Below the pieces are notes generated by a model, which worked only from the letters and a program-made list of their open reading frames with translations, was not told where the DNA came from and searched no databases. Source: Cryptomeria japonica (taxonomy: Eukaryota > Streptophyta > Pinopsida > Cupressales > Cupressaceae). Taken from it: a stretch of DNA of 64,000 bases. Shown here in pieces: positions 38,252-50,300 of the stretch (position 1 is its first letter; each line of letters begins with the position of its first letter). The DNA lies in assembly GCF_030272615.1 (NCBI RefSeq), contig NC_081409.1:238107832-238171831 (forward strand), read 5' to 3'. Position numbers and translations under genes: made by a program.

Positions 38252-39399
38252 CAGTCAAATTCACCATGGACTTGCACCCAGTATTATAAATTATGAAAGC
38301 CCTGCTAGTTTAAGCACTTGAGCCCATCCCACTGTGTTCATATTTTGATGACACTTTAAAAGACAGCTTTTTAATCAACAAAAATCTTCTTGTTCTTGTT
38401 GCATCTAAGAAATAGTATGTGCTAGTTCCCAAATAATAATCAATATAAGGAATGCACTTTTTAATCATTGGTTCTGTTTCGTAATGTACATATCTTAGTC
38501 CTTTATTAAAATCGTAGAAAACTCATGTGGGATATGCAATGCCAAGTGAGAAATTATAAGTACATTAAACAGTGCACTCGGTTCCTATAGTTTTATGCTA
38601 ATATGAATTACGTAAAATGTATGCTACAGGCCAAAATACCTGCACAGTAAAATTGGCAAGACCGTGAGAAAGAGTGCCCAACACAACAATCATCATCTCA
38701 TTAGGCGCAACCTGCTTGTGTATACTGGCTAGAGCAACCATGCAAATTTTACTCGTGTAGGAATGATTTGAGTTTGAAAATAACAAATTGCAAGCAAGCA
38801 CTAGGATTCATCACAAATGAAGAAAATATTATTAGAGTTCTAACAAGAAATTTGGAGGAAAATTTTAAATTAAAGTTTACTAAAGAACACCCTAAGTTAG
38901 ATTGCACAAACTCTCTCCTCTGCTCAGGCACTGACTCCAGGAAACAACCAAGCACAGTGAGGTTAAACCCATGATAAACGAAGTGAGGCCAAATCCACCA
39001 CAGGCAAAGAAAGCCTAACACAACAAACACCAAGTGAAACTCGTGAATGCATGCATGAAGACACACTGATCAAGGGGAATGAAACCATTCCATGCCTTTG
39101 CATTTTCTCACGTTATGCTTCATTTTTTGATGTGTGAAAAGTAAGGGCAATTAAAAACAAAAGAAAAAATGTGCATAGAATGTACATCTTTGTGATCTTC
39201 AAGCTACTTCTAGTAACAAGGATACAAGTATATTACTTGATCAAAGAATTTAGGTTTTCTTCAAAATACCATGATAGGGTGGGGCCTAGACTGAGCACAT
39301 ATGCCTATATAACGATCTGTTACTACTGTTGCCCAGAATCTCCCACGGAAAAGGGGAGAAAAATTTGGATTCCTACCTCCAACCAATATTCCATTCTCA
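38252..39399. other. Spacer between element H and the hAT element
   Basis: No gene, RNA or repeat recognised in this AT-rich stretch. It may include sequence downstream of the alanyl-tRNA synthetase gene. Confidence 0.4.
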
Positions 39400-39407
39400 A
39401 GAAAATC

Positions 39408-40105
39408 CAAGGTTACCAGGAGACGGGAGTACTTGGAGACTTCGGGAACTGGTACTTGTACTGGTATGACTAATTTTCAAAAATAGGAGACGGGCATACT
39501 TGAAGACACTATTTAAAAAAAATATCTAATTTAATAATTTCCAAAACATATCATTATAGAAAACTTTGAAAACAAGAACAGTGGTAAAATTTAACATTAA
39601 CTTTAAAATTGAAAAACCATTGAAATTAAAATTGCTTATAATGCTGATACCATAGCCAATCTAAATTGTTTAGTGAAAGTAAGGTAATATAGATGTTGAG
39701 CACACTCAATATTGTCGGCTAAATAGTAAAGGCAATTTCTCTTTAGACTATTACAATGATAAGAAATCAGTCCTCTCAAAAAGTCTACACTGTCAATAGA
39801 TCTAATCACTAACTTTGCATGGATTTTTGCCTTCCTGCGAAACAGTTTCCTTATTAATCATTTCCCTACGACTTTAATTTGCTGCAAGCTTATCTTATTT
39901 ATTTTCTTTATTTTTTTCGCCTTTTTTACTGCATTTTGCCCTAAGTTTTCGAGGAGGAGATGTCAATTTTGGTTGGGACACTTTGGAGACTTTGGAGACA
40001 GCAGCCAAAAGCATCCTATGTGTCAAGAAGTTTCTGGAGACATCTCTGGTACTGGAGACGTGTATGCGTCTCCAGGGATAGGAGACAGGTCTCCTGGTAA
40101 CTATG
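39408..40105. mobile_element. Non-autonomous hAT element (MITE-like)
   Basis: Terminal inverted repeats of about 17 bp (CAAGGTTACCAGGAGAC on the left, CATAGTTACCAGGAGAC as reverse complement on the right) are flanked by a perfect 8-bp duplication AGAAAATC (39400-39407 and 40106-40113). Eight-base duplications and termini starting CA are hAT features. GGAGAC and GTCTCC words are repeated near both ends, as expected for transposase-binding subterminal repeats. The 698 bp encode no protein. It lies about 0.9 kb downstream of the synthetase stop codon. Confidence 0.85.
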
Positions 40106-40986
40106 AGAAAATCTAACCAGTAATTTAATTTCTGGACTCATAGTTAGTTTGTTCATAAACATTGCAAGGTTTCTAAGTTCTAACATATTTGGCAAAAGAA
40201 CTATAAAAGTGCTTTGTTTACTTCAACTGCCAATCAATTGCAGTTTCAAGGCAACAACAACAGGCAGAAGCAGCCCAGAGCAATAGAATCTGTGCAGCAA
40301 GAACTTTCAAGCAAGTTTCTTAGGACAGTTCTATAACATTATACCATAGAACATAAGATCTTTTAAAAACTTTTTTTAAGGATGAGAATTATGTGCTAAA
40401 TGAAAGGAAGAGAAGCTGAGGTGATGGGTGCCTTCAATTCGAAAGGTTGAGTAATTAATTGCCTTTACAGTCAATAAAACTCTGAATTCTTCCCAAGAGA
40501 ATTTTGCCTTTCCAATAAAAAGGAACGTGTAATCTGTAATCTACATGTCCATAGAGTGTTCCTAGGATTTGTGGTTAGATCATGCGGGGAACTCGGAGGA
40601 GCATGACCCTGGTACAGATCCCCCTCACTACAATAAGGCAGCACATAATTCTAGTGTCAACGTCACAAGGTCGTGATTTAAAGATAATTCAGTGCATTTG
40701 AGTGTAACCTATGTTTACAGATCTTAACAATGCAGTCCAAACTTACTTACATTGGAGGTAGCCCCTAGCCTCACCCAAAATTTACCAAGCCAAAAACATA
40801 TTGTCCATAGAACAAACAAATTCTTAGTGACGCTTACATATTCCAGATGAATAGAGATTAAATTTACAGAATAAAAGAGTGGGAGTTTGGTATTCACTTG
40901 ACTGTGGCATTCAGCATAGACATATAAGAATGGGAAGATATAAATTATATAAGACAAAGGGACTGCTTTCAGGAAAAATCTTGAAA
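40106..40986. other. 3' flank of the alanyl-tRNA synthetase gene
   Basis: Should contain the 3' untranslated region and polyadenylation site of the minus-strand gene ending at 40987. I saw no clear minus-strand AATAAA in the first few hundred bases. Confidence 0.4.
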
Positions 40987-41317
40987 TTAACTGCTTGTCG
41001 ACAAAGCCAATTCCAAATCCGTTCTTGCCTTCTCTAAAGCATCTATTAGTTTTTCAGGATTTCTTCCTCCTGCCTGTGCAAAGTTCTGTCTTCCACCACC
41101 ACCTCCACCACATAGTCTAGCAATGTTTCCTACAAACTTCCCCGCCTGTAGTCCACACTTCACGATTTTTGGACTAAAAGCTGCAACAAGGTTTACCTTC
41201 CCATCTGTAGAAGAACCTAAAACTATGGCAGCAGGATCATTCAACAAACTCAGAAGATGTTCAGCTGCTGCTTTGAGAGATTCTGCATCAAGATCGTCCA
41301 TATTTGCAACAAGAACC
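40987..41317 (-). CDS. AlaRS last exon (C-Ala/DHHA1 domain)
   Basis: Starts after acceptor TTGCAG. Its first base completes an Arg codon split with the previous exon. It reads [39 protein letters not shown] and the poly-glycine motif, ending [10 protein letters not shown] then TAA. Confidence 0.95.
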
Positions 41318-44300
41318 CTGCAATGCATGCTTAAAGAAACTATAAGTCAATGAATTCCATGAAGTAATCAAATTGCAATCAACAAAGAATTCTTATTTAG
41401 CAGCAATTGATGCATTTAAGTCTTTAAGATGCAATGCATGTAAGTGATGTAACACTTACAGCATATTAACATTGGAAGATGCCATTTGGCACAACTGCAT
41501 GGTGCAATGGACACATCACATGAACTGACTTTAAACAAAAGAATAACCCCAAATGCATCAACAAGATCATACAGATGATAAAAATAATGTCTATATGTGT
41601 ATGCACATTGGTAATGGAATTAGTACCTAGCTTCAGCAGTTCCAATCACAGAAGCTGTGTGTACAATCATTGAAGCTTTCATAGTGGCCATTTTTGCTCG
41701 TAGTGTTGATGTCTCATTTCTCACCGTTCTTAGCTCTTCAAGAAGATTGTCCACCCTCCTTGGAATATCTTCTACCTTTACCTATAAAAAATGAATCTTT
41801 TCAATGTATATGATTACATTCAAAAACTGCAGCTTACACTTGACATTTTGAGGATGAAATCGATATGCTGAGTGCTATTTTGTGAGAAAACATTTAATAC
41901 ATGTAAATAACTAATCTAATTACAAAAGTATTCTTGGAAATTGTAAGTGTCTAATAGAGTAAATCCCATTTTAAATAGCTTGATATAATAAAGAAATTAA
42001 CAAATCGTGTTAGACAGGTTACATGTACAAGGTAATCGTTATGCTTCTACACAAAGCCTATAGCGGTTACATGATTGCATGCAATTCAATACAACTAGTA
42101 ATGAATGTTTCTATCCATATTTTAACGCAGTTTCACATTGTTTGCCAAATTTTATCATTAAAATTCAAAAAACCAGCTAACTTGATAAAAAGGTTAAATA
42201 TAAATTTCATTTAAAATTGCCTCAAAAACACTATGGCCCAAAAGTCTTAGAGATTGTTAGAGTTTTGATTGTTAATGAAAATATAAAATGCCGACATCCA
42301 TTAGGGTTTCTCCTCTGTGTTTTTTCACTTGTGACTGCCATTGCTTTCCATCAACATTTGTTATGAGGTCCTGTGAAGATTTGCTGTGGGAGAGTTGTAT
42401 CTACAGACTACAGCCATCTACATTTTCGTATCATTCTGTGGGTTTTATGCTGTGTTCAAAGTTACTGGTTTGCCATTTCAGTCAATGTTTATTTGAAGCT
42501 ACTGTGTTGCTTTTGTGAATCTGTCGTTTTGTGCTGTGTTGCTTTTGTGAATCTGTCGTTTTGTGCTGTGTTGCTTCTGTACAGGAGCTGTAATGAACCT
42601 CTGAATCTATACATGATCCTCATTTATCCAATCCTCAAATTTGTTTCTGTTTTTTGTGTATGGCAGTTTGTTGATTAGATCTTTGTACAACTGGCTGCTT
42701 CTCATTGGTTGGATTTATGTCTAGTCAATTCCCCTTAAGGATCTTGCTACAATGATATGAAATTTATTCTCATTTTCCAGTCCATCTTTCATTGATTCTA
42801 AAACTAACAGGGGAATGTATTTTTTTACAATATTCAAGTCTGCAATACACATAAACAGAATGGTATTTACTACTCAGGAGGGCTCTTTTTGGTGCACTCA
42901 CTCACACATGCACACACATTTTTTAAATTTTTTCTTTCTATTAAGTACATTCATTTTTGTGATTCCCATGTCTCTAAGACTAGTAGCAGCAAGAGTTAAA
43001 AGAAGCATTGGAAAGCTCACTTCACTAAAATTTATGATGCATGATGTAATAGTGAGATTGCAATAAGTTCATGTAGTACTCCTTTATGTTGCAGGACAAG
43101 CAGGAAGAACAACTTAAATTATATTAAACTATGGTAAACATATGTCAATTCTGAAACTTGTAAATATTAGTGTCACATTGTTTAAAGCCATCCCTGATTC
43201 TTATTTCTAAATTATACAGACTAATAATTATTTTTCATCATTCCATGTACATACTACTGCTATGGAATTCATTCTGGAGACAGCCAAAAATCAAATTACA
43301 ATCCATAGAACTACTTACATAAGCTTATGGTTAGGGCACATTGGAAGTGGAAGAAGGGTGCTTAATCACCCAATATGCTAACTCTATGCAATAATAGATT
43401 TCATTCATAATATTGATACCTTGAAAGTAGAGCATAGCTGCTTCACAACACCATCTTGGGAGTTTACATACTCGATAAAAGCTTCCCCAGCAACAGCCTC
43501 AATACGCCTAATTCCTGATGCAATACCCTGTTCTGAAATTATCTTGAAGCCACGAATCTCAGCAGTATTACTAACATGAGTACCACCACATAATTCCTTG
43601 GACACCCCAGGAACCTCAACAACTCTAACCTGGTAGAAGAAGCAAATCAAAGAAAACATACTGTTAAAGTAATTGACAGCAAACATTAAATAGTAGAATT
43701 ACTAAAACAAGCCACTTTTGACAAATGGTACAAAAGGGCATAGTCCCATTTAGCATTTCATCCACTGAAAATTGTTGGTGTGCTGTGTTAATTAATGATT
43801 CAATAGTAAGTGTAAGCACCTCCTTTAATAACAGTCAAGGAGAATATAACATTAAATATTTGTAAAGCACTAATCAGACCTTCAGAACCACCCATAAAAA
43901 AGAAATGTCCAGGATCAGACCATCCAGATAGTAGAAGACTTAAGGTGCTATGCGATCATCAGATCTTCTAAGACAATTATTGTATAATTACTGTTTTATC
44001 CAATTGAAGATGTAATTTCAATCTTTGTGTTTCCAATTTTCATCCATCTTAATGTGTTTTACACTGCCAAAATAATTGTGTTAGAAGAAATGACACAACC
44101 ACACAAATTTCAAATGGTCATAGTGTTTCTGTTTACTGTGATTGACACATAATTAACAGGTAAAAGAAAGGTTGGGAACAATTAATTGGAGATTAAACCA
44201 ATGCATACAATCAAAAGATATTGCTTGAAATTTGTCTAAGTTACCGGTTTTGGTATGGGTACTGGGTATGGTGGTACAGCAAAAAAACAATTTGGGTACA

Positions 44301-47300
44301 GGTACGGGTTCAACTATATATATGTATGTTCAAATTATAAATTATAAAATATAAAAAAAGTGATGCTTATAACTGTCGATAAATATAATATTTAAATACC
44401 TCATATTAATAATTTGCAAAAAAGAAAATACTCATATATTCATATACATAATTTGTCAAATTAAAATGTCATTACACAACGAAAATTCAGAATTACAATA
44501 AATATTTAATAGTCTTCATATTGTTCTTCATCAAAAGCATCAAAGTCAATTGAACCAAATCAATTGGAGTGCCGCTCCCACTAGCTGTGTGTTGACGTGT
44601 ATTTTGTACACCATCATACACAGAATAAAATACCTAAGGGTATCTTATCCTCTCTTGAGAAAATAGTCTCTAACTGCTGAAGATCTGCAAAAAGGATCAG
44701 TTAGATGGACTCCAAGGTTCTTTTAGTGGGGTCTCCACGTGTGGACAAGCTCCAATGGTATGATGTGATTTGCTGGGATCACAAGGGGACTTACATGTGA
44801 TGATTGAACTTCCGATCTGCTTTGCTGGACACAGGCTCTGACTAACTTGGATTAAAAAATGGAAAAAGGATGGGGGTGAAGAGAGGATCTAATCCTAATA
44901 CTAAGAATGTAGGAGCAATGACTTGATTTTCTGATGAAACTCTAACTAGATCTTGTTTTGACATCAATGGAACATCTACACAAGACTAGTGCGATCTTCT
45001 AAGGGAGCTTTATGATGTTCAAATCATCACCGCAGGCATAGATACCATCCAAGTTGATGCATATCAATGAAGAGGCAACAAATTGAAATTGAGCTTAGGC
45101 TGAATGATCCAGTTGACTACGCAAGGCAAGTCTGCAATCAACAAACTGCTAGTAGTATGGATGTACGAATTCCACCATTAATCAATCGCATTTCCTCCAT
45201 TCATCTAATCATTTACCATCTAGGATTGAAGACTCAACAAGAAACCATGCAAATTGCAAGAAAAACGACATATTTCACCATTACTTCAATGAAAATGGAG
45301 TTTGTTTACAATCAATGGCAACAATTTCTTGCCTTGTCCTCCTATTCTACTCTAATTGCTATTCTATCAACTATATTCTAACTCTTCCAACTATTTACAT
45401 GCTATCTCTAACTTATTGCTAATTAGCTCTTTACAAATGAAATGTTTGGGCTTATATAGTGCCCACAATACAATTTGATGGCTTAGATCAATTCAAGATC
45501 AATGGCCAAGATTTTACAATGAAAACCCTAATTAGGGTTTGTTACAACCATTACATAACATTTAATGTTTGACCAATGATAAAATTGTATTGCTTGGACA
45601 CATGTCCCTTTTAGAAAAATTGACCAATGGATAGCCAGGGTAGGTACATCGGAGTTTGTGCCACCTTCCATGAGTTAAGTACATTGAATCTGGACATGCT
45701 GAGATGGACTTCACTGATTGGAGAAGTGATGACTAGGACGCCACCTCATTTGACACTTGTAACTTGGTAGATATTCAACTTGATGTTGTTGAGAAGCTTG
45801 CTTTAAATAATCCATCTGGAACTATTTACTTCTTCAACGAGCCCTTTGTTCTAACTCCTTGTGTCCTTGATGTGCAGGAAGATGATGTACCTCGCCTTGG
45901 AACGCTGGATTGAAAGAGGTCGCCCATGTCCTGGCTTGATCGTCCTGGCGAAGACCGTCCTTGATTTTCCTTGAAGAGACCTACATTTGATGCCTACACA
46001 ACATTTCAAAATTAGTACCATGATTTTGCAATACATAACATAAATTAGAGAGCAAATTTTAGGAAACTTAATGATAAGTCCTTTATTAATCATTTCCTAA
46101 AAATGACTCTTGAGCTAAGGCAAAACAAAATTCCAAAATTCAAAATTAAGGAAATGACGATGAACAATTCAAAATCAAGACAATAAAACCAATATCGCCA
46201 TACCTCAGGAGAGAGCTAACTCTAGAATGCAAAATGAGGAATTTGCCTAGGCAAAAATCAAAATTTAAAGCCTTTGACTTGATCTTGAAGGATAATGAAC
46301 GTCCTCTTTATTAATTTGCCACCCTTGGAATCTTTGATGTGTTCTTCAATGTCCTTGGCAAGTTCGCCTAACTTGAAACTTCAAGTTCGCCTCTCCTTTG
46401 GATAGTAGTTTCGCACCACCTTTGATTGAATTCGCTCCTCTTCTTGAATGATAATTTCGCCCTTCCTTTGTATGAAATTCGCTCCTCTTTTGCCTTCTCC
46501 AAGTTGCATATGAGAGATGATAAATGATGATGTGAAAATGAAATAAACACCTTCCTTTATAGGCGCTCACCTTCATATTGACCTTAGGCCGACTTTTTGC
46601 AAAATATAGCAATTAAAACGATTTTTAAATAAATAATAAAGGCCGACCTCTAAAATACCAAGCGCTCCCTTTTGATTTTTATTAAATTAATAATTAATTA
46701 TTAAATGCCTTTATTTTTAATTAATAAATTTCGATTTTTTACAAAGGCAAAAATAATTAATAAATACATACCATGCGCTATTTAAATGCTTTTAATTAAA
46801 TATCGATTTTTTCTAGCATTTAAATAAATTCAAAAAATGTGTTTGAGCGCCAAATTTTGAAGATGAAGGATACGTACCTCATCGCCCTGGTCCCTGACTG
46901 AGGGATAGGAGCGATCCATTACCTTGGTCATGATCCTTGCATATTTTACGTCCAAGGTGTTCATTTCTACATTGAATTTGCCATTTTCCTTGGGATCTTC
47001 GAACTTGATTGACTTATCCTTGCGATTGAATGTCCTTTTGATTCCCTTGGACACTTGGAACGTGATCAATTTTCAAGATTTAGAGCCTTTATGCAAATTT
47101 CGCTCTGGTCCCTCCCTGAGGGACAGGAGCGAACTGGGAATCTTGGTGTAAATTCTTCAATGTTAGCAACCTTTGATACTTTGCGCTTGATTAGGACGCC
47201 TTAAAATGTCTTCACCACCTTGTATTCGAACTTGGAGTGTCTTGAACTTAAAGGAACGGCATCATACTTATCATATCGCCCTGGTCCCTTGGAGAGGGAC

Positions 47301-50300
47301 AGGAGCGATTTTGCTCTTGTGGGCCTCATTTCACTTCATCACCTTCGAAAATTATATTCAACGGATTCGCAATGCCTCCTTTCATTCATTCATGCCTTGA
47401 GATCGGTTGAAATTTGGTGAGAAAATCATCTACAACAAAAATCGCTCTGGTCCCTTGGAGAGGGACAGGAGCGAACTTAAGCATTTTGGTCCTTTGATGG
47501 CATTTGGTAATCTTCAATTTGTCTTAAACGCGTTCATCTCGCCTCCTTTCTTGCCTTCGAACATAAAATTTGCTTGGTCTTTGTTCAGGACGTACCTTAT
47601 GAAGAACTTCGCTCTGGTCCTTCAGTGAGGGACAGGAGCGAATTTGACCCTCTAGGCAAAACTTCATCATTTCATTGTTTTTGATCAAGTCTGGATGTTC
47701 TATCATGCTCATTTCGTCCTTCACCATGCCTTTGATGTCTCGATTCGTCCAAACAAGGTCAGGAATGGCTCAACTAAGCATTTTCGCTCTGGACCCTTGG
47801 TGAGGGACACGAGCGATTCGCCTTGGTCCCTTGGAGAGGGACAGGAGCGCATTTCGCTCTGGACCCTTGGAGAAGGACACGAGCAAAATTTGACTTTTCG
47901 CACTCTTTATCAGGATAATTTTAATGGAATATAACATTTAAGTATAAGTGAGATACTTTAAGTTATATTCCATATATACTTTCAGGATGTTTGAGAGTGG
48001 TTTCAGACCTCCAGGAGTTATATTGCAAAATCTAGTTTTTGGAGGTTTTTTCAGTTTCCAGACTTAGTCAAATTTCAGGATCAGGGCATTCCAGACTTAG
48101 CCAAATTTCAGGATCAGGACTTCACTCAAGCCGGACTTGCTATCCTATGTGATCCCCTGGGCGACGCTTCAAGTTATATTCATTTGATAAAATGCACCTC
48201 TTTGGACCTTTTCACATCGTCAAGACGTTAAAATCTTGCAAGGACAAAGCAAAATTGGATTTGTAGCTCCGGTCCTTCACTGAGGGACAGGAGCGATTTT
48301 TCCCCTGGAGGCATTTCTGTGCTCATGAAAATCTTCAATTTATATTCAATGGAAAGATCTCGCCTTTCTCCATCACTTCCAATTCGTAATTCATCTTGAC
48401 CCTGCAGGAATAGTAAAATATTTGAAAACGAGCTCCCGTCCTTCACTAAGGGACAGGAGCGATTTTGCTCCTACAGGCCAAAATAACATGATTTTACACA
48501 TTTTAACACTTCACAAGGCGAAAACAAATCATTTGAGATGCCTAGGATCAAAAATCAAAAATGTCAAAATTTGGTCAAAAATATTCAATTGGACAAAAAT
48601 TCACATTTCATCTTCAACACTTAGACAAATTTAAGCTCTGCATCAACATTCCAATTGAAAATTAGACCATTCTGGCGAATTCATTGCATTCAAAATTTGC
48701 ATTCCAGAAAAGGAAAATCAAAAAGCTCCCAAAACTGACTGGATTTTGGTCCGAAAAGACGGTAATTAGAACCCTAAGGCTTGACCCTAAATCCAGACAA
48801 CTAACAAACTAACAAAACCCTAGAAAAAGCAAAGCAAAAACGAGCAAAACGAGCAAAAAAACATGGGTCCCCATTTGCAATGGGGCGATGTGTGAAAACG
48901 TCACAACACTGTGTCACATGCAGAAGTTGCCTCATCTATAGAGACTTCGGCAAGTTGTGCAACTGTAGCATCTAAATCAGCACACTCACAACTTAAATCC
49001 CAATTCTTTGTCACACCCTCATTGTATTCAGGTGTCTTATGTGACGAGATGAAGGTTGAGTGTACCTAGACCAAATTCTCAACTTTTTTTGCACTAAAAT
49101 GGTTGCACTTAACCAAATGGATGGAGTATGTACTCCAATTCCACTCAGCTGAAGAACTTGCAACCTATTGAATTTGCATACAACATAGTATTTAATTTTA
49201 TAAATTCAAAAACATAAATTATAATATTATATTATTATAAAATAATATATAACATAATAGTCGAGAATAAAAAATGAGAAAAACAAAAATTAAAAAGATA
49301 CATACTTGAGAGAGAATTTTAATTGCAAGAGGCTACAAGAAAATAGAGCCTTAACCATGTATGTACCACCATTCATGAGCTCCTTTCATGTATTTATCTC
49401 GAAGAGAGGGAACATCATGATTCCTTGAAGATATGAAGTGGCCAAACTCACTCAAGACAACACTTCAGATATCTTCATCTAACAATATCCTTCTAAATGT
49501 AGTCTTGTAGCCAGTAGCTAACTCTTCATCCCTACATGGTAGCACCCTCCTCAACAAAGAAATTATCTATTTGCTATAATATTTTGGCAACAAAGCAAAT
49601 GGTAAGGATGTAAAGCTGTGGTCATCTTGTTTCAATGCTCACCTATTATACTGCCTTGCTAAAGGTCTAGGAAAATTATCCAAAAATCTGTCAACTCCTT
49701 TGGTTACAGCCAAGTCATCTTAAAAGGAATTTGTGGGTACTTGGTTTCTATTTGATTCTTCTCTGGCATGCAATTGTACAGTAAATATTGTGTTCTCTCT
49801 TATTTGTGAGTGCGTCTGAGTGTTCAATTACTTGTTATTCAATTCTTACAAGTTCATAAATTAATCCACAACAAAGAATACAAGTGATTCATGAAAGATT
49901 TAGGAAAAGTTTCTTAATTCCAATCAAGGATTAAATAGTGGCATTCAGTTAACTCCTAATAATCAAAGAACAGCATATATGTGGCATGATTAGAAAGTTT
50001 ACAGGGAGGCATGTTTTACTCATTGAAGGATTGTGCAGTGTGTGAATGAAGCAGATGACAGCCATTAAAAAGGTTGTAGAAACATCAACATTCAAATATT
50101 TGTGTTGTTTAATTAGCCGAACTGCACTGAAAAAGTGACGATCTGATTCTAATAAACTAAGCTATGGAATATCACTGCTAGTTTACAAATTAGTGTGTTG
50201 TTTAGTAATTTGACACACAGGCTTCCTATGATCATCATTTCTTGTCACACAAAATATGACTCTCGTAAAAGGTTGATATTAGCCCCTTTCATGCCTATGT

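Larger units (their letters stand above)
44522..49745 (-). pseudogene. Decayed hAT transposase, split by a 4.3 kb insertion
   Basis: Minus-strand pieces from 49745 to 48914 read [42 protein letters not shown], then after a GT-AG intron (49305 to 49165) [20 protein letters not shown] and [11 protein letters not shown]: the hAT C-terminal dimerisation domain with its ERNWS-like core (here EWNWS). After removing the insertion 44590-48908, the frame resumes as ASGSGTPID and ends [12 protein letters not shown] then TAA. Stops and a frameshift make it inactive. The N-terminal BED finger and catalytic part were not found. It lies within the 6.8 kb AlaRS intron on the same strand as the gene. Confidence 0.85.

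Noticed and set aside
41123-41353. 76-codon plus frame over the last AlaRS exon
   Set aside because: Antisense shadow of a firmly supported exon.
42288-42678. Two plus frames of 76 and 101 codons in an AlaRS intron
   Set aside because: Partly made of the 32-bp tandem repeat. No homology recognised and no splice support.
46881-48462. CRISPR-like appearance of regularly spaced short repeats
   Set aside because: The DNA is plant nuclear, spacing is irregular, three units are tandem and no associated genes exist. It is better described as a hairpin array.
46924-48634. Overlapping frames of 60-80 codons around the hairpins ([10 protein letters not shown] words)
   Set aside because: The word recurs on both strands because the unit is palindromic. 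Frames are short, overlap, and do not join into one protein.
44590-48908. Calling this insertion a standard LTR retrotransposon
   Set aside because: The ends and 5-bp duplication fit, but no direct LTR pair, primer site or polypurine tract was visible, so the class is left open.
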